Source: Streptomyces sp. NBC_00775
GTDB lineage: Bacteria > Actinomycetota > Actinomycetes > Streptomycetales > Streptomycetaceae
Assembly (NCBI RefSeq): GCF_036347135.1
Contig: NZ_CP108938.1
Location: 2,666,001 to 2,730,000 of the forward strand
Length of the DNA stretch: 64,000 nt
Direction of reading: 5' to 3'
Part shown: positions 42,150-50,349 of the stretch, one piece after another
Numbering within the stretch: position 1 is the first letter of the stretch
Layout: each line of letters opens with the position of its first letter
Translations under genes and position numbers: made by a program
The notes under the pieces: generated by a model
Database searches by the model: none
What the model saw: the letters and a program-made list of their open reading frames with translations, nothing else
What the model was told of the DNA's origin: nothing

Positions 42150-42189
42150 GGTCTCTTCCTTGAGTCCAATGGGTCGTTGCGCGTCGGCG

Positions 42190-42909
42190 TCAGAGCCAGG
42201 CGCCCAGCGCGGGGGCAGGCGTGCCGTCCGCGGTGCGCAGGTCGGCGTCCCGTCCGGTGAGGTAGGCCGCGATGTCGTGCAGTTCGCCCGTGACCTGGGC
42301 GGCTTCGCCGTCGCCCGGCAGCTCCCAGGCGGCGCCGGTGGCCGGTGCCCGCAGCGTCACGGCCGGGCCGGGGGCCGCGGCGCGCTTGGTGACGACGTCG
42401 TCGCACAGGACGGTGAGGAAGCCGGCCGGGAGGTCGGCGAAGGTGGCGCCGGTGCCGAAGTCGACGGCGTGGACGCATACCTCGCGGGCGCGCATCCACG
42501 GGAGTTCGGTGGCGGGGACGGTGCGGCCCTGGGCGGTGACGACCTCGTGCTGCCACTGCTGGTCGGTGAGCCGGTCCAGTCCCTCGTCGAGCGCCTGCGC
42601 GGAGGCGGTCACCCAGGAGCGGAGCTCCTCGGCCGACACGGCCGCGCCCCTGGCGATGCCGGCGGCGCGCTCCTCGGGGGAGGCGTACATCGGCGTCTCT
42701 TCGCCGGTGGCCGCCCAGTGCACCAGGTTGCACAGGGCATCGGCGTTGGCGGCGGCGTGCGCCGCGAGGTGCCCCCGGGTCCACTCCGGCAGCACGCTGG
42801 GGGCGCGGAAGCCGGCGTCGTCGAGTCCCGCGACGGCGTCGAGCAGCAGCTTGGTGCCCGTGCGGGCCCAATCGCGCGCGGCGGCGAACGTCCGCGTGCC
42901 GTCCGTCAT
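42190..42909 (-). CDS. mycothiol-dependent maleylpyruvate isomerase
   Basis: A 239-aa MDMPI protein of the DinB-like helical fold. WTRGHLAAHAAANADAL supplies the first metal histidine and MRAREVCVHAVDFGTG the Glu and His, matching the zinc site of Corynebacterium maleylpyruvate isomerase. It converts maleylpyruvate to fumarylpyruvate using mycothiol, the actinobacterial thiol. The ATG overlaps the hydrolase stop (ATGA). Confidence 0.9.
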   Translation of the reverse strand: MTDGTRTFAAARDWARTGTKLLLDAVAGLDDAGFRAPSVLPEWTRGHLAAHAAANADALCNLVHWAATGEETPMYASPEERAAGIARGAAVSAEELRSWVTASAQALDEGLDRLTDQQWQHEVVTAQGRTVPATELPWMRAREVCVHAVDFGTGATFADLPAGFLTVLCDDVVTKRAAAPGPAVTLRAPATGAAWELPGDGEAAQVTGELHDIAAYLTGRDADLRTADGTPAPALGAWL

Positions 42910-43733
42910 GCCCCGACCACCTTGTTGGTGCAGGCGCCGAGGCCGGAGATCTCAGTGACCACGGTCTGGCCGGGGAGCAGGAAGACCTGCGGCTTGCGGG
43001 CGTTGCCGACGCCGGCCGGGGTGCCGGTGGCGATGATGTCGCCCGGGCGCAGGGTGATGACGGTGGAGATGTACCGCACCAGGAAGACCGGGTCGAACAG
43101 CAGCGTGCCGGTGTCGTCCCGCTGCATGACCTGGCCGTCGACGACCGTCTTGACCTCGAGCGCGGGGCGGACGCCGCCGACCTCGTCGGGGGTGACGACG
43201 TAGGGGCCGACCGGGGTGGAGGCCCCCCAGATCTTGCCCTGGGTCCACTCGATGGTGCGGAACTGCCAGTCGCGCACCGAGATGTCGTTCATGACGGTGA
43301 AGCCGGCGATGGCGTCGGCGGCCTGCCGCTCGTCGGCGCGGCGCACCTGCTTGCCGATCACGACGGCCAGCTCGACCTCCCAGTCGAGCGCGTCGGTCTC
43401 GGCCGGCTTGACGATGTCGTCGCCTGCGCCCAGCAGGGTGTCGGCGAACTTCGGGAAGAGGGTCGGGTAGTTCGGAAGCTCCCGGCCCATCTCCTTGATG
43501 TGGTTGGTGTAGTTGTGGCCGACGCAGACAACCTTGGACGGGTTGGGGACGACCGGCGCGAAGTCCGCGCCCTCGACCGGGTAGGCGGTGCCGGAGGCGG
43601 CGGCGGCCTTGGACTGCCAGTCGGCCTCGGCGAACAGCTCGCCCAGGTCGCCGTACCCGAGGTCGACGAGGACCTCGCCGTCGAGGCGGACCGCCCGGGT
43701 CCCGTCGGCGGTGCGGATGGTGGCGAGCTTCAT
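42906..43733 (-). CDS. fumarylpyruvate hydrolase (FAH family)
   Basis: A 275-aa fumarylacetoacetate-hydrolase-fold enzyme. VVCVGHNYTNHIKEMG, the metal motif DALDWEVELAVVIG, GFTVMNDISVRDWQ and DIIATGTPAGVG are conserved. In this operon it should cleave fumarylpyruvate to fumarate and pyruvate, the last step of the gentisate route. It begins two bases after the dioxygenase stop. Confidence 0.92.
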   Translation of the reverse strand: MKLATIRTADGTRAVRLDGEVLVDLGYGDLGELFAEADWQSKAAAASGTAYPVEGADFAPVVPNPSKVVCVGHNYTNHIKEMGRELPNYPTLFPKFADTLLGAGDDIVKPAETDALDWEVELAVVIGKQVRRADERQAADAIAGFTVMNDISVRDWQFRTIEWTQGKIWGASTPVGPYVVTPDEVGGVRPALEVKTVVDGQVMQRDDTGTLLFDPVFLVRYISTVITLRPGDIIATGTPAGVGNARKPQVFLLPGQTVVTEISGLGACTNKVVGA

Positions 43734-43735
43734 GT

Positions 43736-44896
43736 TCAGGCGTCCTTCTGGGTGCGGTTGAGCTTGAGCGCCTCGAAGACGGGCGCGTCGGAGAAGCGGA
43801 ACAGGTCGAGGGCGCCCTCGTCGGAGTCGGTGGCGCCGGCCTCGGACTTGGCGGAGAACGGCTCCCAGGACGGGACGACGAACAGGTCGCCGCGGCTGAC
43901 CGTCCAGGACTTGTCGCCGACGGTCACCACACCGGAGCCGTCGAAGACCTGGTAGACCGACGAACCGGTCTCGCGCACCGGCGCGGTCTCGGCGCCGCGG
44001 GCGATGCGGTGGAACTCGGCGCGGATGGTCGGCAGGACGTCGGAGCCGTCGTGCGGGTTGGAGTAGCGCACCGCGGCGTGGCCGGGCTCGACGGTGCCGC
44101 CGAAGCCCTCCTTCTCCAGCAGGAGCTGGTCGCCCAGGGCGGCGTTGGTGTACTCCCACTTGTAGGACAGCAGCGGGCTGCCCGGGGTGGCCGGGACGGC
44201 CGACAGCGGACGCAGGCCCGGGTGGCCCCACAGGCGCTCGGAGCGCGACCGCTGCGGCGTGATCCGCTCGGCGTCGCTGATCTCGTCGCGGCCCAACTCG
44301 AAGAACTGCGTCTCGGTGGCGTACTGGAAGGGGATGTCCAGTCCGTCGATCCAGGCCATCGGCTCGGCGGTGGCGTTGTGGTGGGCGTGCCAGTTCCAGC
44401 CGGCCTGCGGGAGGAAGTCGCCGCGGCGCATGGCCACCGGGTCGCGCCCGACGACCGTCCACACGCCCTCGCCCTCGACGACGAAGCGGAAGGCGTGCTG
44501 GGTGTGCCGGTGCTCGGGGGCGTCCTCGCCGGGCATGAGGTACTGGATGGCCGCCCAAAGCGTCGGGGTGGCGAACGGCCTGCCGCCGAGGGAGGGGTTG
44601 GCCAGCGCGATGGCCCGGCGCTCACCGCCGCGGCCGACGGGGACCACGTCGCCGGCCTGGGCTGCCAGCTCCCGCAGCCGCTCCCAGCGCCACAGGTGCG
44701 GCACGGCGCGTGAGCGCGGGTGGGCCGGCATCAGGTCGCCGATCTCGGTCCACAGGGGGACGAGCAGCTCCTGTTCGAAGCCCCGGTACAGCTCTTCGAG
44801 CGCGGGGGTGACCTCGGGCTGCCCCTCGGCGGAGACGGCCTGGAGCCGGACCGGGGAACCCGTGGCGAAGTCTTGGGCGATGGAGGACTGAGTCAC
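43736..44896 (-). CDS. gentisate 1,2-dioxygenase
   Basis: A 386-aa bicupin. The first cupin has the iron motif EHRHTQHAFRFVVEGEG, and the second cupin is degenerate. WDTEIG-like LWTEIGDLMP and FELGRDEISDAERI fit gentisate dioxygenases. It opens the gentisate ring to maleylpyruvate. I use GTG 44896; ATG 44932 in frame lies inside the likely operator region and is an alternative. First gene of the four-gene leftward operon. Confidence 0.9.
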   Translation of the reverse strand: MTQSSIAQDFATGSPVRLQAVSAEGQPEVTPALEELYRGFEQELLVPLWTEIGDLMPAHPRSRAVPHLWRWERLRELAAQAGDVVPVGRGGERRAIALANPSLGGRPFATPTLWAAIQYLMPGEDAPEHRHTQHAFRFVVEGEGVWTVVGRDPVAMRRGDFLPQAGWNWHAHHNATAEPMAWIDGLDIPFQYATETQFFELGRDEISDAERITPQRSRSERLWGHPGLRPLSAVPATPGSPLLSYKWEYTNAALGDQLLLEKEGFGGTVEPGHAAVRYSNPHDGSDVLPTIRAEFHRIARGAETAPVRETGSSVYQVFDGSGVVTVGDKSWTVSRGDLFVVPSWEPFSAKSEAGATDSDEGALDLFRFSDAPVFEALKLNRTQKDA

Positions 44897-44934
44897 ACTC
44901 CACAGCGTGCGCCGTGTCCGCCAAATGGACATGT

Positions 44935-44992
44935 AGATTCTGGAGAGCAGAATACGAGGCCAGAATAGAGCAGAATCCGAGGCCCAGAATCT
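44935..44992. promoter_or_regulatory. IclR-type operator region, gentisate operon / iclR divergent promoter
   Basis: AGATTCTGG (44935-44943) and CCAGAATCT (44984-44992) form a perfect 9-bp inverted pair. Between them CAGAAT recurs at 44948, 44961 and 44971, and again inside the right arm (44985). The block sits 13 bp before the iclR ATG and covers the possible upstream start of the dioxygenase. Confidence 0.7.
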
Positions 44993-45004
44993 GGAGGCCA
45001 CGCC

Positions 45005-45781
45005 ATGGACAAACCACTGAAGACGCCACCGCCCTACCCCATCGCCAGCGTGGACCACGCCCTGCGGGCGGCGACCATCCTGCAGATGGAGGGCGGCGCG
45101 ACCGTGTCGCAGATCGCCGAGCGGCTGGGCGTGGCCAGGTCGACCGCCCACCGGGTCCTGGCGATGCTCGTCTACCGGGACTTCGCCGTACAGGGCGAGG
45201 ACCGCGTCTACCGGGCGGGGTTGGTGCTGGAACTCGCCGCGCACTCCCAGTCCCTCGTGTCGCGGCTGCGCGCGGCGGCGCTGCCCCATCTGCGCCGGGT
45301 CGTCGATCTGCTGGACGAGACCACGAACCTGATCGTGCGCACCGGGGACACGGCCCGGTTCATCGCCAGTGTCGAGTGCCGGCAGGCACTACGGGTCGGT
45401 TCCCGGGAGGGCATGGTGTTCCCGGCCCACCGCACGACGGCGGGACTGCTTCTCCTCGCCGACCTCGCCGAGGAGAAGCTGGAGGAGGTCTACGCCCCCG
45501 AGCGCTACCGCGACCGTCCGGCCGATCGCCCGGATCTCGCCAGGCTGCGGACGGAGCTGAGGCGTCTGCGCCGCAACGGGTTCGCCGTCAACAAGGAGCG
45601 ATCCGAACGCGGTCTCGTCGCCGTCGGCGTGCCGGTGCGCGACCAGGACGGCACCGCGCTGGCCGGTCTGTCGGTGTCGATGCCTAGCGTGCGCTACGAC
45701 CCACACCGCCTTCAGTCCCTGGTCGCCGCCCTGGACGCCACCGCGCACGCGCTGGAGAAGGATCTGACCGAGCACCACTGA
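45005..45781 (+). CDS. IclR-family regulator of gentisate operon
   Basis: A 258-aa IclR protein. The winged helix is TVSQIAERLGVARSTAHRVL near residue 33, followed by the GAF-like effector domain with TNLIVRTGDTARFIASVECR and a GLVAVGVPVRD segment. It corresponds in position to GenR of Corynebacterium, which controls gentisate genes in response to 3-hydroxybenzoate or gentisate. ATG follows CTGGAGG. Confidence 0.92.
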   Translation: MDKPLKTPPPYPIASVDHALRAATILQMEGGATVSQIAERLGVARSTAHRVLAMLVYRDFAVQGEDRVYRAGLVLELAAHSQSLVSRLRAAALPHLRRVVDLLDETTNLIVRTGDTARFIASVECRQALRVGSREGMVFPAHRTTAGLLLLADLAEEKLEEVYAPERYRDRPADRPDLARLRTELRRLRRNGFAVNKERSERGLVAVGVPVRDQDGTALAGLSVSMPSVRYDPHRLQSLVAALDATAHALEKDLTEHH

Positions 45782-45826
45782 GCCCCCTGGCCACACGACA
45801 GTCAACCAGGCGGCCCGGCCGCAGCA

Positions 45827-45854
45827 CACCGATCACCGATCACCGATCACCGAG
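45827..45854. repeat. four tandem CACCGAT units
   Basis: CACCGAT three times then CACCGAG, in the gap after the iclR gene. The remaining gap to 45979 has a 44-codon minus-strand open stretch (from ATG at about 45974) that I do not recognise. Confidence 0.85.
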
Positions 45855-45979
45855 CGGATCAGCGGCCGGGATGAGGTCCTCCTCGCACACGAACGGAGCG
45901 GCGTACGCCGACCGGATGTCGGTGCACGCCGCCCTCGGGTGGGACGCGTTGCGGAAGGTGGCCCGCGTTGCCATGGCGG

Positions 45980-46087
45980 CTACTTCGGGTCGTCGTTGAA
46001 CTTCGAGGTCGACCAGAAGCAGCCGAGGACGGTCTGGTCGCCGTAGGACTTGCGCAGCCCGTTCGCCGCGATGGCCAAGCCGGTCAT
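45980..46087 (-). pseudogene. 35-codon stub of a DrrA-like ABC transporter ATPase
   Basis: After AGGAGC seven bases upstream, ATG 46087 starts MTGLAIAANGLRKSYGDQTV, which is the N terminus of daunorubicin-resistance-type ABC ATPases up to the strand before Walker A. It is then followed by LGCFWSTSKFNDDPK and a stop. Walker A, signature and Walker B are missing. The junction after TVL joins to unrelated sequence, so an internal deletion removed the ATPase and presumably its permease. The DUF4097 gene upstream is a usual partner of such exporters. Confidence 0.7.
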
Positions 46088-46115
46088 GAGGGGTGCTCCT
46101 TTGCAGGCTGCGGGT

Positions 46116-46787
46116 TTACAGGCTGCGGGCGGTGATGTCGCCGTAGGCGGTGGTCGCGTGGATGTTCAGGCCGGCGGCGGCGCCGTCGGTGTTCTTGAGC
46201 GTGTTGTGGATCCGGCCGTAGCCGGTGCCGGCGTCCAGGGCGGCGGAGACTCCGCGGGCGGCGCCGACCGAGATCTCGCCGTGTTCGGTGCGCAGCGTGA
46301 CCGTGCCGCGCACGGCCTCGGTGATGTGGAGGTCGCCCTTCTGGGTGCTGATCTCCGCGGAGCCGCCCAGGCGGCCGACCGATACGTCGCCGGCCTGGAG
46401 GGTGAGGCGGGCGCTCGCGGCCTCGTCGAGCTTGACCGTGCCCTGCGCGCTCTCGAAGGCGACGTCGCCGAGCCGTCCGACGCCCCGGAACTCGGCGCTG
46501 GCCGCCTTCGCCTCGATGCGGGAGCCGACGGGCAGCTGGATGGTCACCTCGATGGATCCGGGAGCGCCGAGGATCCGGTTCTTCGCCGCCGGGGCGTCGA
46601 TCCGCAGGACGCCGTCGCCGTAGGCGACCTCGATCTGCTCCGCCGCCTTCACGTCGCGGCCCTTCGAGGCGTCCGCGGGCAGGATCTCGACCGTGGTGTC
46701 GGCCCGGTCGGCGGCGATGAACCGGATGCGTCCCGCGGGGATGTCGAGGACGGCGGAGACCGGGGCGGGGGTGTCGAACTTCTGCAT
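46116..46787 (-). CDS. DUF4097-family beta-helix-like protein
   Basis: A 223-aa cytoplasmic protein. Repeating beta-strand motifs with glycine turns (VAFESAQGTVKLDEAASARL, LTLQAGDVSVGRLGGSAEIS, TVTLRTEHGEISVG) suggest a right-handed beta-solenoid typical of DUF4097 adhesin-like proteins. In Streptomyces this gene commonly precedes an ABC ATPase, here reduced to a stub 28 bp downstream. It is divergent from the HTH/GbsR regulator. Function unknown. Confidence 0.8.
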   Translation of the reverse strand: MQKFDTPAPVSAVLDIPAGRIRFIAADRADTTVEILPADASKGRDVKAAEQIEVAYGDGVLRIDAPAAKNRILGAPGSIEVTIQLPVGSRIEAKAASAEFRGVGRLGDVAFESAQGTVKLDEAASARLTLQAGDVSVGRLGGSAEISTQKGDLHITEAVRGTVTLRTEHGEISVGAARGVSAALDAGTGYGRIHNTLKNTDGAAAGLNIHATTAYGDITARSL

Positions 46788-46921
46788 CGTGCTCTCCTTC
46801 TTCTGCAGCGTGCGCTCTTCGGCCCGCTGTTTCTGATGATGGAAAAGCTACGTTGCGTTCACAGATCCGGCAACACTGTCGTTGCACGCGATTGCCGTCA
46901 CCGCAGGTGAAAGCCATGAAA

Positions 46922-46997
46922 TCGTTGCAATGGTTTTGGGTCTAATGCAACAACCCCACCGCGTTCGTTGCAATGGATTGGGAGCGAACGCTATGCT
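46922..46997. promoter_or_regulatory. promoter with TTGCAATGG repeats upstream of HTH/GbsR regulator
   Basis: CGTTGCAATGGTTTTGG (from about 46922) and CGTTGCAATGGATTGG (from about 46967) are direct repeats, with ATGCAAC between them forming a TTGCA/TGCAA inverted pair. TTGCAA at 46969-46974 and TATGCT at 46992-46997 are spaced 17 bp and fit -35/-10 boxes, so a regulator bound to the repeats would cover the promoter. More TTGC elements lie toward the DUF4097 gene. Confidence 0.6.
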
Positions 46998-47028
46998 GGA
47001 GACACCAAGGACCACGAAGGAGACCGCG

Positions 47029-47784
47029 ATGCCGGGAGGCAGGCTCACCCAGCAGGAACGTCAGCAGATCGCGCTGGGACTGGCCGACGACCTCGCCTAC
47101 GCGGAGATCGCCAGACGCCTCGACCGTCCGACCTCGACGATCACGCGCGAGGTGACGCGCAACGGCGGCCCCACCGCCTACCGGGCCGACCTCGCCCACC
47201 GCGCCACCGAACACCGCGCCCACCGGCGCAGGCAGAGCGCGCCCCGAGGGCCGGAAGAGGCGCCCCCGCAGCCCCACGGACGCGATGCCGAGGCCGTACG
47301 CGAGTACGAGGAGACGTTCACCACCGTCCTCATGCAATCAGGCGCGCCCAAGATGATGTCCCGGGTCCTGGCCTGCCTCTACACCACCGACGCCGGCAGC
47401 CTCACCGCGTCCGAACTCGTCCAGCGCCTCCAGGTCAGCCCGGCGTCCATCTCCAAGGCGATCGCGTTCCTCGAGAGTCAGGGCCTGGTCCGCCGGGAAC
47501 GCGACGAACAGCGCCGCGAGCGCTATTTCGCCGACGAGGACGTCTGGTACCAGTCGATGATGGCCAGCGCCCGCTCCACCGCCCAGCTCGTCGAGACCGC
47601 ACGGCAGGGCGTCGGCATCCTCGGCCCCGGCACCCCGGCCGCCGTCCGCCTCGAGAACATCGCCCGCTTCCTCGACTTCGTCACCGAGAGCATCACCCGC
47701 GCCGCGGAGCAGGCCCGCGAAGTCCTCCACACCAAACCCGAAACGACCTCGGACGACACTGCCGAGCCAAGTTCGGATCGCTGA
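47029..47784 (+). CDS. regulator with IS30-like HTH and GbsR/MarR winged helix
   Basis: A 251-aa protein with two DNA-binding parts. Residues 1-70 read GRLTQQERQQIALGLADDLA and YAEIARRLDRPTSTITREV, an HTH like that of IS30 transposases. Residues 85-200 have a GbsR/MarR-type winged helix (LVQRLQVSPASISKAIAFLE, SQGLVRRERDEQRRERYF). It is not a transposase because the catalytic DDE domain is absent. It is divergent from the DUF4097-ABC locus and likely controls it. Confidence 0.82.
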   Translation: MPGGRLTQQERQQIALGLADDLAYAEIARRLDRPTSTITREVTRNGGPTAYRADLAHRATEHRAHRRRQSAPRGPEEAPPQPHGRDAEAVREYEETFTTVLMQSGAPKMMSRVLACLYTTDAGSLTASELVQRLQVSPASISKAIAFLESQGLVRRERDEQRRERYFADEDVWYQSMMASARSTAQLVETARQGVGILGPGTPAAVRLENIARFLDFVTESITRAAEQAREVLHTKPETTSDDTAEPSSDR

Positions 47785-47898
47785 AGACCTTCCAGAACCT
47801 GGCACCAGAGCCGCGCCGAACGCGCCCGGAGCCGCGCGCACCGAGAACGATCCCCCTACGCTCGAAGAACCCGCGAGCTGCGAGGCGACGGAGGTCCC

Positions 47899-48178
47899 AC
47901 ATGCTTGCGTCCTGGTACGACGAACAAGGCCCCGCAACCGACGTGCTCCAGGTCGGCGAACTCCCTGACCCTCAGCCCGGCCCGGGCGAGGTCCGCGTCC
48001 GCGTCACCGTGTCGGGGGTGAACCCCGGCGACACCAAGAAGCGGCGCGGCTGGCTCGGCTCCTCGATGCCCTACCCCCGGGTGATCCCGCACAGCGATGC
48101 CGCCGGTGTCATCGACGCCGTCGGGGAAGGAGCCGACGCGCGCCGCGTCGGGCAGCGGGTGTGGGTCTACGGCGCCCG
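47899..48178 (+). pseudogene. N-terminal fragment of MDR (quinone oxidoreductase-type) gene
   Basis: ATG 47899 begins MLASWYDEQGPATDVLQVGE, followed by VRVRVTVSGVNPGDTKKRRG and HSDAAGVIDAVGEGAD, up to VGQRVWVYGA. This is the GroES-like N-terminal half of NADPH:quinone oxidoreductases. After VYGA the frame continues with unrelated Arg/Gly/Pro-rich residues to 48497; the Rossmann half is missing. A deletion near 48178 is likely. Confidence 0.8.
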
Positions 48179-48538
48179 GATCCGGCCGGGGGCGGGCTCG
48201 GCAGGGGCGTCAGGGCCGACTCGGCTTCCCATGAACCCGCAGGCCAGGCGCCTCCGCAACACGCGCGTAGCCGGAGTTCATGGCCTCGAAGGTGCTCCGG
48301 TCATAACTCCGGGAATCCGCCGTGTACTTGGCGGCTCCGTTGACTGCCCGCGTGCGCGAGCGCACCCGGCGAGACGTCGGCGATGCGGAGCGCTTTGTGC
48401 GCGCGTCGCAGTGACGACGACGTGCTCGGCGGGCAGGCCGAGTTCCCGCTCGATCCGCTCGCGCACCGGCGTGATGTCGCCTGCAATCGAAACCTGAGAT
48501 CCAGGCTCGCCCCCTGGCAGAGCGCGAACAGTGTGGCG
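48179..48538. other. eroded DNA without an intact gene
   Basis: No intact gene is visible in these 360 bp. On the minus strand, RERIERELGLPAEHVVVTAT (about 48405-48466) resembles a segment of neutral ceramidase-type hydrolases, where it is normally followed by a THTHSGP motif; here it reads TRAQSAP. It is probably another decayed fragment, next to the truncated MDR gene. Confidence 0.45.
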
Positions 48539-49600
48539 TCAGAAGGTCAGGTCCGCCTTGGAAATGCGGCAGTGGACGCCCTTGACGATGTCGACCACCT
48601 GGGAGACCTGGAAGTCGGCGGCCGCGCTGAGGTAGGCGAGGGCAACCGGGCCGGGGACGGAGAAGCGCTCGTCGAGGAAGGTGAGGGCGTCGCGTACGGC
48701 GTGGCGCATCGCCTCGTCGAGGTCGGTGTCCAGGCCCATGACGATGTGCTCGGTGTCGGTCTCGGCGAAGGGGGCGCGCAGGCGGGACGCGAGTCGGCGC
48801 AGGGCGGGGTCGCGGTGGACGGTGAGGCGGAGGGTCGCGCGCAGAGGGGCTTCGAAGGCGGTAAGGGCCACTTCGCCGTCGCCCTGGGAGAAGTGCGGGT
48901 CGCCTGCGTAGAAGTGGGCTCCGTCGACGGCGACGGGGAGGAAGAGGCGGGCGCCGACGCCGAGGTGGCGTACGTCGAGATTGCCTCCGTGCGGGCCGGG
49001 AGGCACCGAGTGGACCGGGGCTTCGGTAGCGGGGGCGGTGCCCATGATGCCGAGGAAGGGACGGAGCGGGAAGCGGATGTCGCGACCGTCGCCCACGGGG
49101 AGTCGGCCGCGGCCGTCGTCGTCGACGGTGGCGACCAGACTGACCGGGTCGGGGCCGGGGCCCTGGGGGTATTCGCCGGGGAGCGCGCCCTTGCCGTGGC
49201 GGTTGCTGATCACGCCGTAGGGGGCGCGGCGGCGCAGGCGGAGGACTTCCACTTCGAGTACGTCGCCGGGCTCGGCCCCCTGGATGTGGACGGGTCCTGT
49301 GACCACGTGCGGGCCGTGGGCGGCGGGGTCGTGAAGGCGGGTGGAAGCGGCGAGTTCGGCCGTGTCGTGGAGGATGCCGTGGATGCCGGCCGCGGCGAAG
49401 AAGGCGGCCGGGTCTCGGCCCTGGTCGGCGAGGATGCCCTCGTGGCTGATGGTGTCGAGGCTGACGACCGCGCCGGAGGGGACCGAAAGGGCCGGCTTGG
49501 AGAGGGCGTTGGGGAGCAGACCCCAGTGGACCGCGGCGGGGTCTGCGGGCAGGTAGTGGTCGCCGTCGACGGGGCCCCGGTGGGGTTGGAGGAGGGTCAC
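48539..49600 (-). CDS. acetamidase/formamidase-family protein
   Basis: A 353-aa FmdA/AmdA-family amidase. Motifs include GPVHIQGAEPGDVLEVEVL, FPLRPFLGIMGTAP and GGNLDVRHLGVGARLFLPV, with a metal-type DPHFSQGDGEVA. It should hydrolyse formamide, acetamide or a related small amide to ammonia and acid. It is the last gene of the 9-gene leftward operon. GTG 49600 overlaps the isochorismatase stop. Confidence 0.9.
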   Translation of the reverse strand: MTLLQPHRGPVDGDHYLPADPAAVHWGLLPNALSKPALSVPSGAVVSLDTISHEGILADQGRDPAAFFAAAGIHGILHDTAELAASTRLHDPAAHGPHVVTGPVHIQGAEPGDVLEVEVLRLRRRAPYGVISNRHGKGALPGEYPQGPGPDPVSLVATVDDDGRGRLPVGDGRDIRFPLRPFLGIMGTAPATEAPVHSVPPGPHGGNLDVRHLGVGARLFLPVAVDGAHFYAGDPHFSQGDGEVALTAFEAPLRATLRLTVHRDPALRRLASRLRAPFAETDTEHIVMGLDTDLDEAMRHAVRDALTFLDERFSVPGPVALAYLSAAADFQVSQVVDIVKGVHCRISKADLTF

Positions 49601-50349
49601 AGCGCTTCCTGGAGGTCGGCGGCGGTGAGGGTGAAGCCGAAGCACTGGCGGACGTTGTAGACGGTGGCGTCCATGCAGTACGCGGGTGAGGTGGTGGCCA
49701 CCGCGTCCTCCAGCATCAGCACGTCGTAGCCGAGGCTCGCCGCGTCCATGAGGGTGGCGAGGACGCACTGGTCGGCGTTGACTCCGGCGAACAGGAGCGT
49801 GTCGGCGCGGAGATTGCGCAGGACGCTGTCGAGTTCGGTGTCCTGGAAGCCGCTCATGCGGTACTTGGCGATGTGCAGGTCGCCGGGTGCCGCGAAGAGG
49901 GGTGCGGTGATGTCGGCGGACGCGCTGTCGCGTTCCAGGACCCTTGCCCCGGTGGGCAGTTGGGAGCCGAGTCCGCCTCCGGTTCCAGCCTGGTCGTAGA
50001 CGTGGAGGACGCCGGGCGGGAGGTTCGCGCGGTCGGGGCGGTTGCCCCAGTTGAGCCAGACGACGGGAACGTCGGCCGCCCTCAGGGCGGGGAGGAGCCG
50101 CTGGAGTACGGGGATGGGGGTGCGGGCCGGGGACACGTCCACTCCGATCGAGGCCAGCCAGCCGTCGGGCGAGCAGAAGTCGTTCTGCATGTCGATGACG
50201 ACGATGGCCGTCGAGGCCAGGTCGAGCGTCAGGATTTGGGGCTGAGCCTCCACGGTCACGGGCCGGGCCAGGCGTTGCGGGCGGCGGAGGTCGACGTGTG
50301 TGACGTCCGCGCGCCAGGAGTTGCGGGAGTTGGGGCCGATTTCATGCAT
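49597..50349 (-). CDS. isochorismatase-family cysteine hydrolase
   Basis: A 250-aa hydrolase with the D53 (VVIDMQNDF), K162 (HIAKYRMSGF), C195 (GVNADQCVLATL) triad and a cis-peptide near GVNAD. The fold includes biuret hydrolase, ureidoacrylate hydrolase (RutB), N-carbamoylsarcosine amidohydrolase and maleamate amidase. The surrounding amidases make a C-N hydrolase acting on a ureide or carbamoyl intermediate likely. It overlaps its upstream neighbour by 8 bp. Confidence 0.88.
   Translation of the reverse strand: MHEIGPNSRNSWRADVTHVDLRRPQRLARPVTVEAQPQILTLDLASTAIVVIDMQNDFCSPDGWLASIGVDVSPARTPIPVLQRLLPALRAADVPVVWLNWGNRPDRANLPPGVLHVYDQAGTGGGLGSQLPTGARVLERDSASADITAPLFAAPGDLHIAKYRMSGFQDTELDSVLRNLRADTLLFAGVNADQCVLATLMDAASLGYDVLMLEDAVATTSPAYCMDATVYNVRQCFGFTLTAADLQEAL

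Noticed and set aside
47029..47230. IS30 transposase N terminus suggesting an insertion sequence
   Set aside because: There is no DDE catalytic domain, no terminal inverted repeat or target duplication, and the frame continues into a GbsR/MarR domain.
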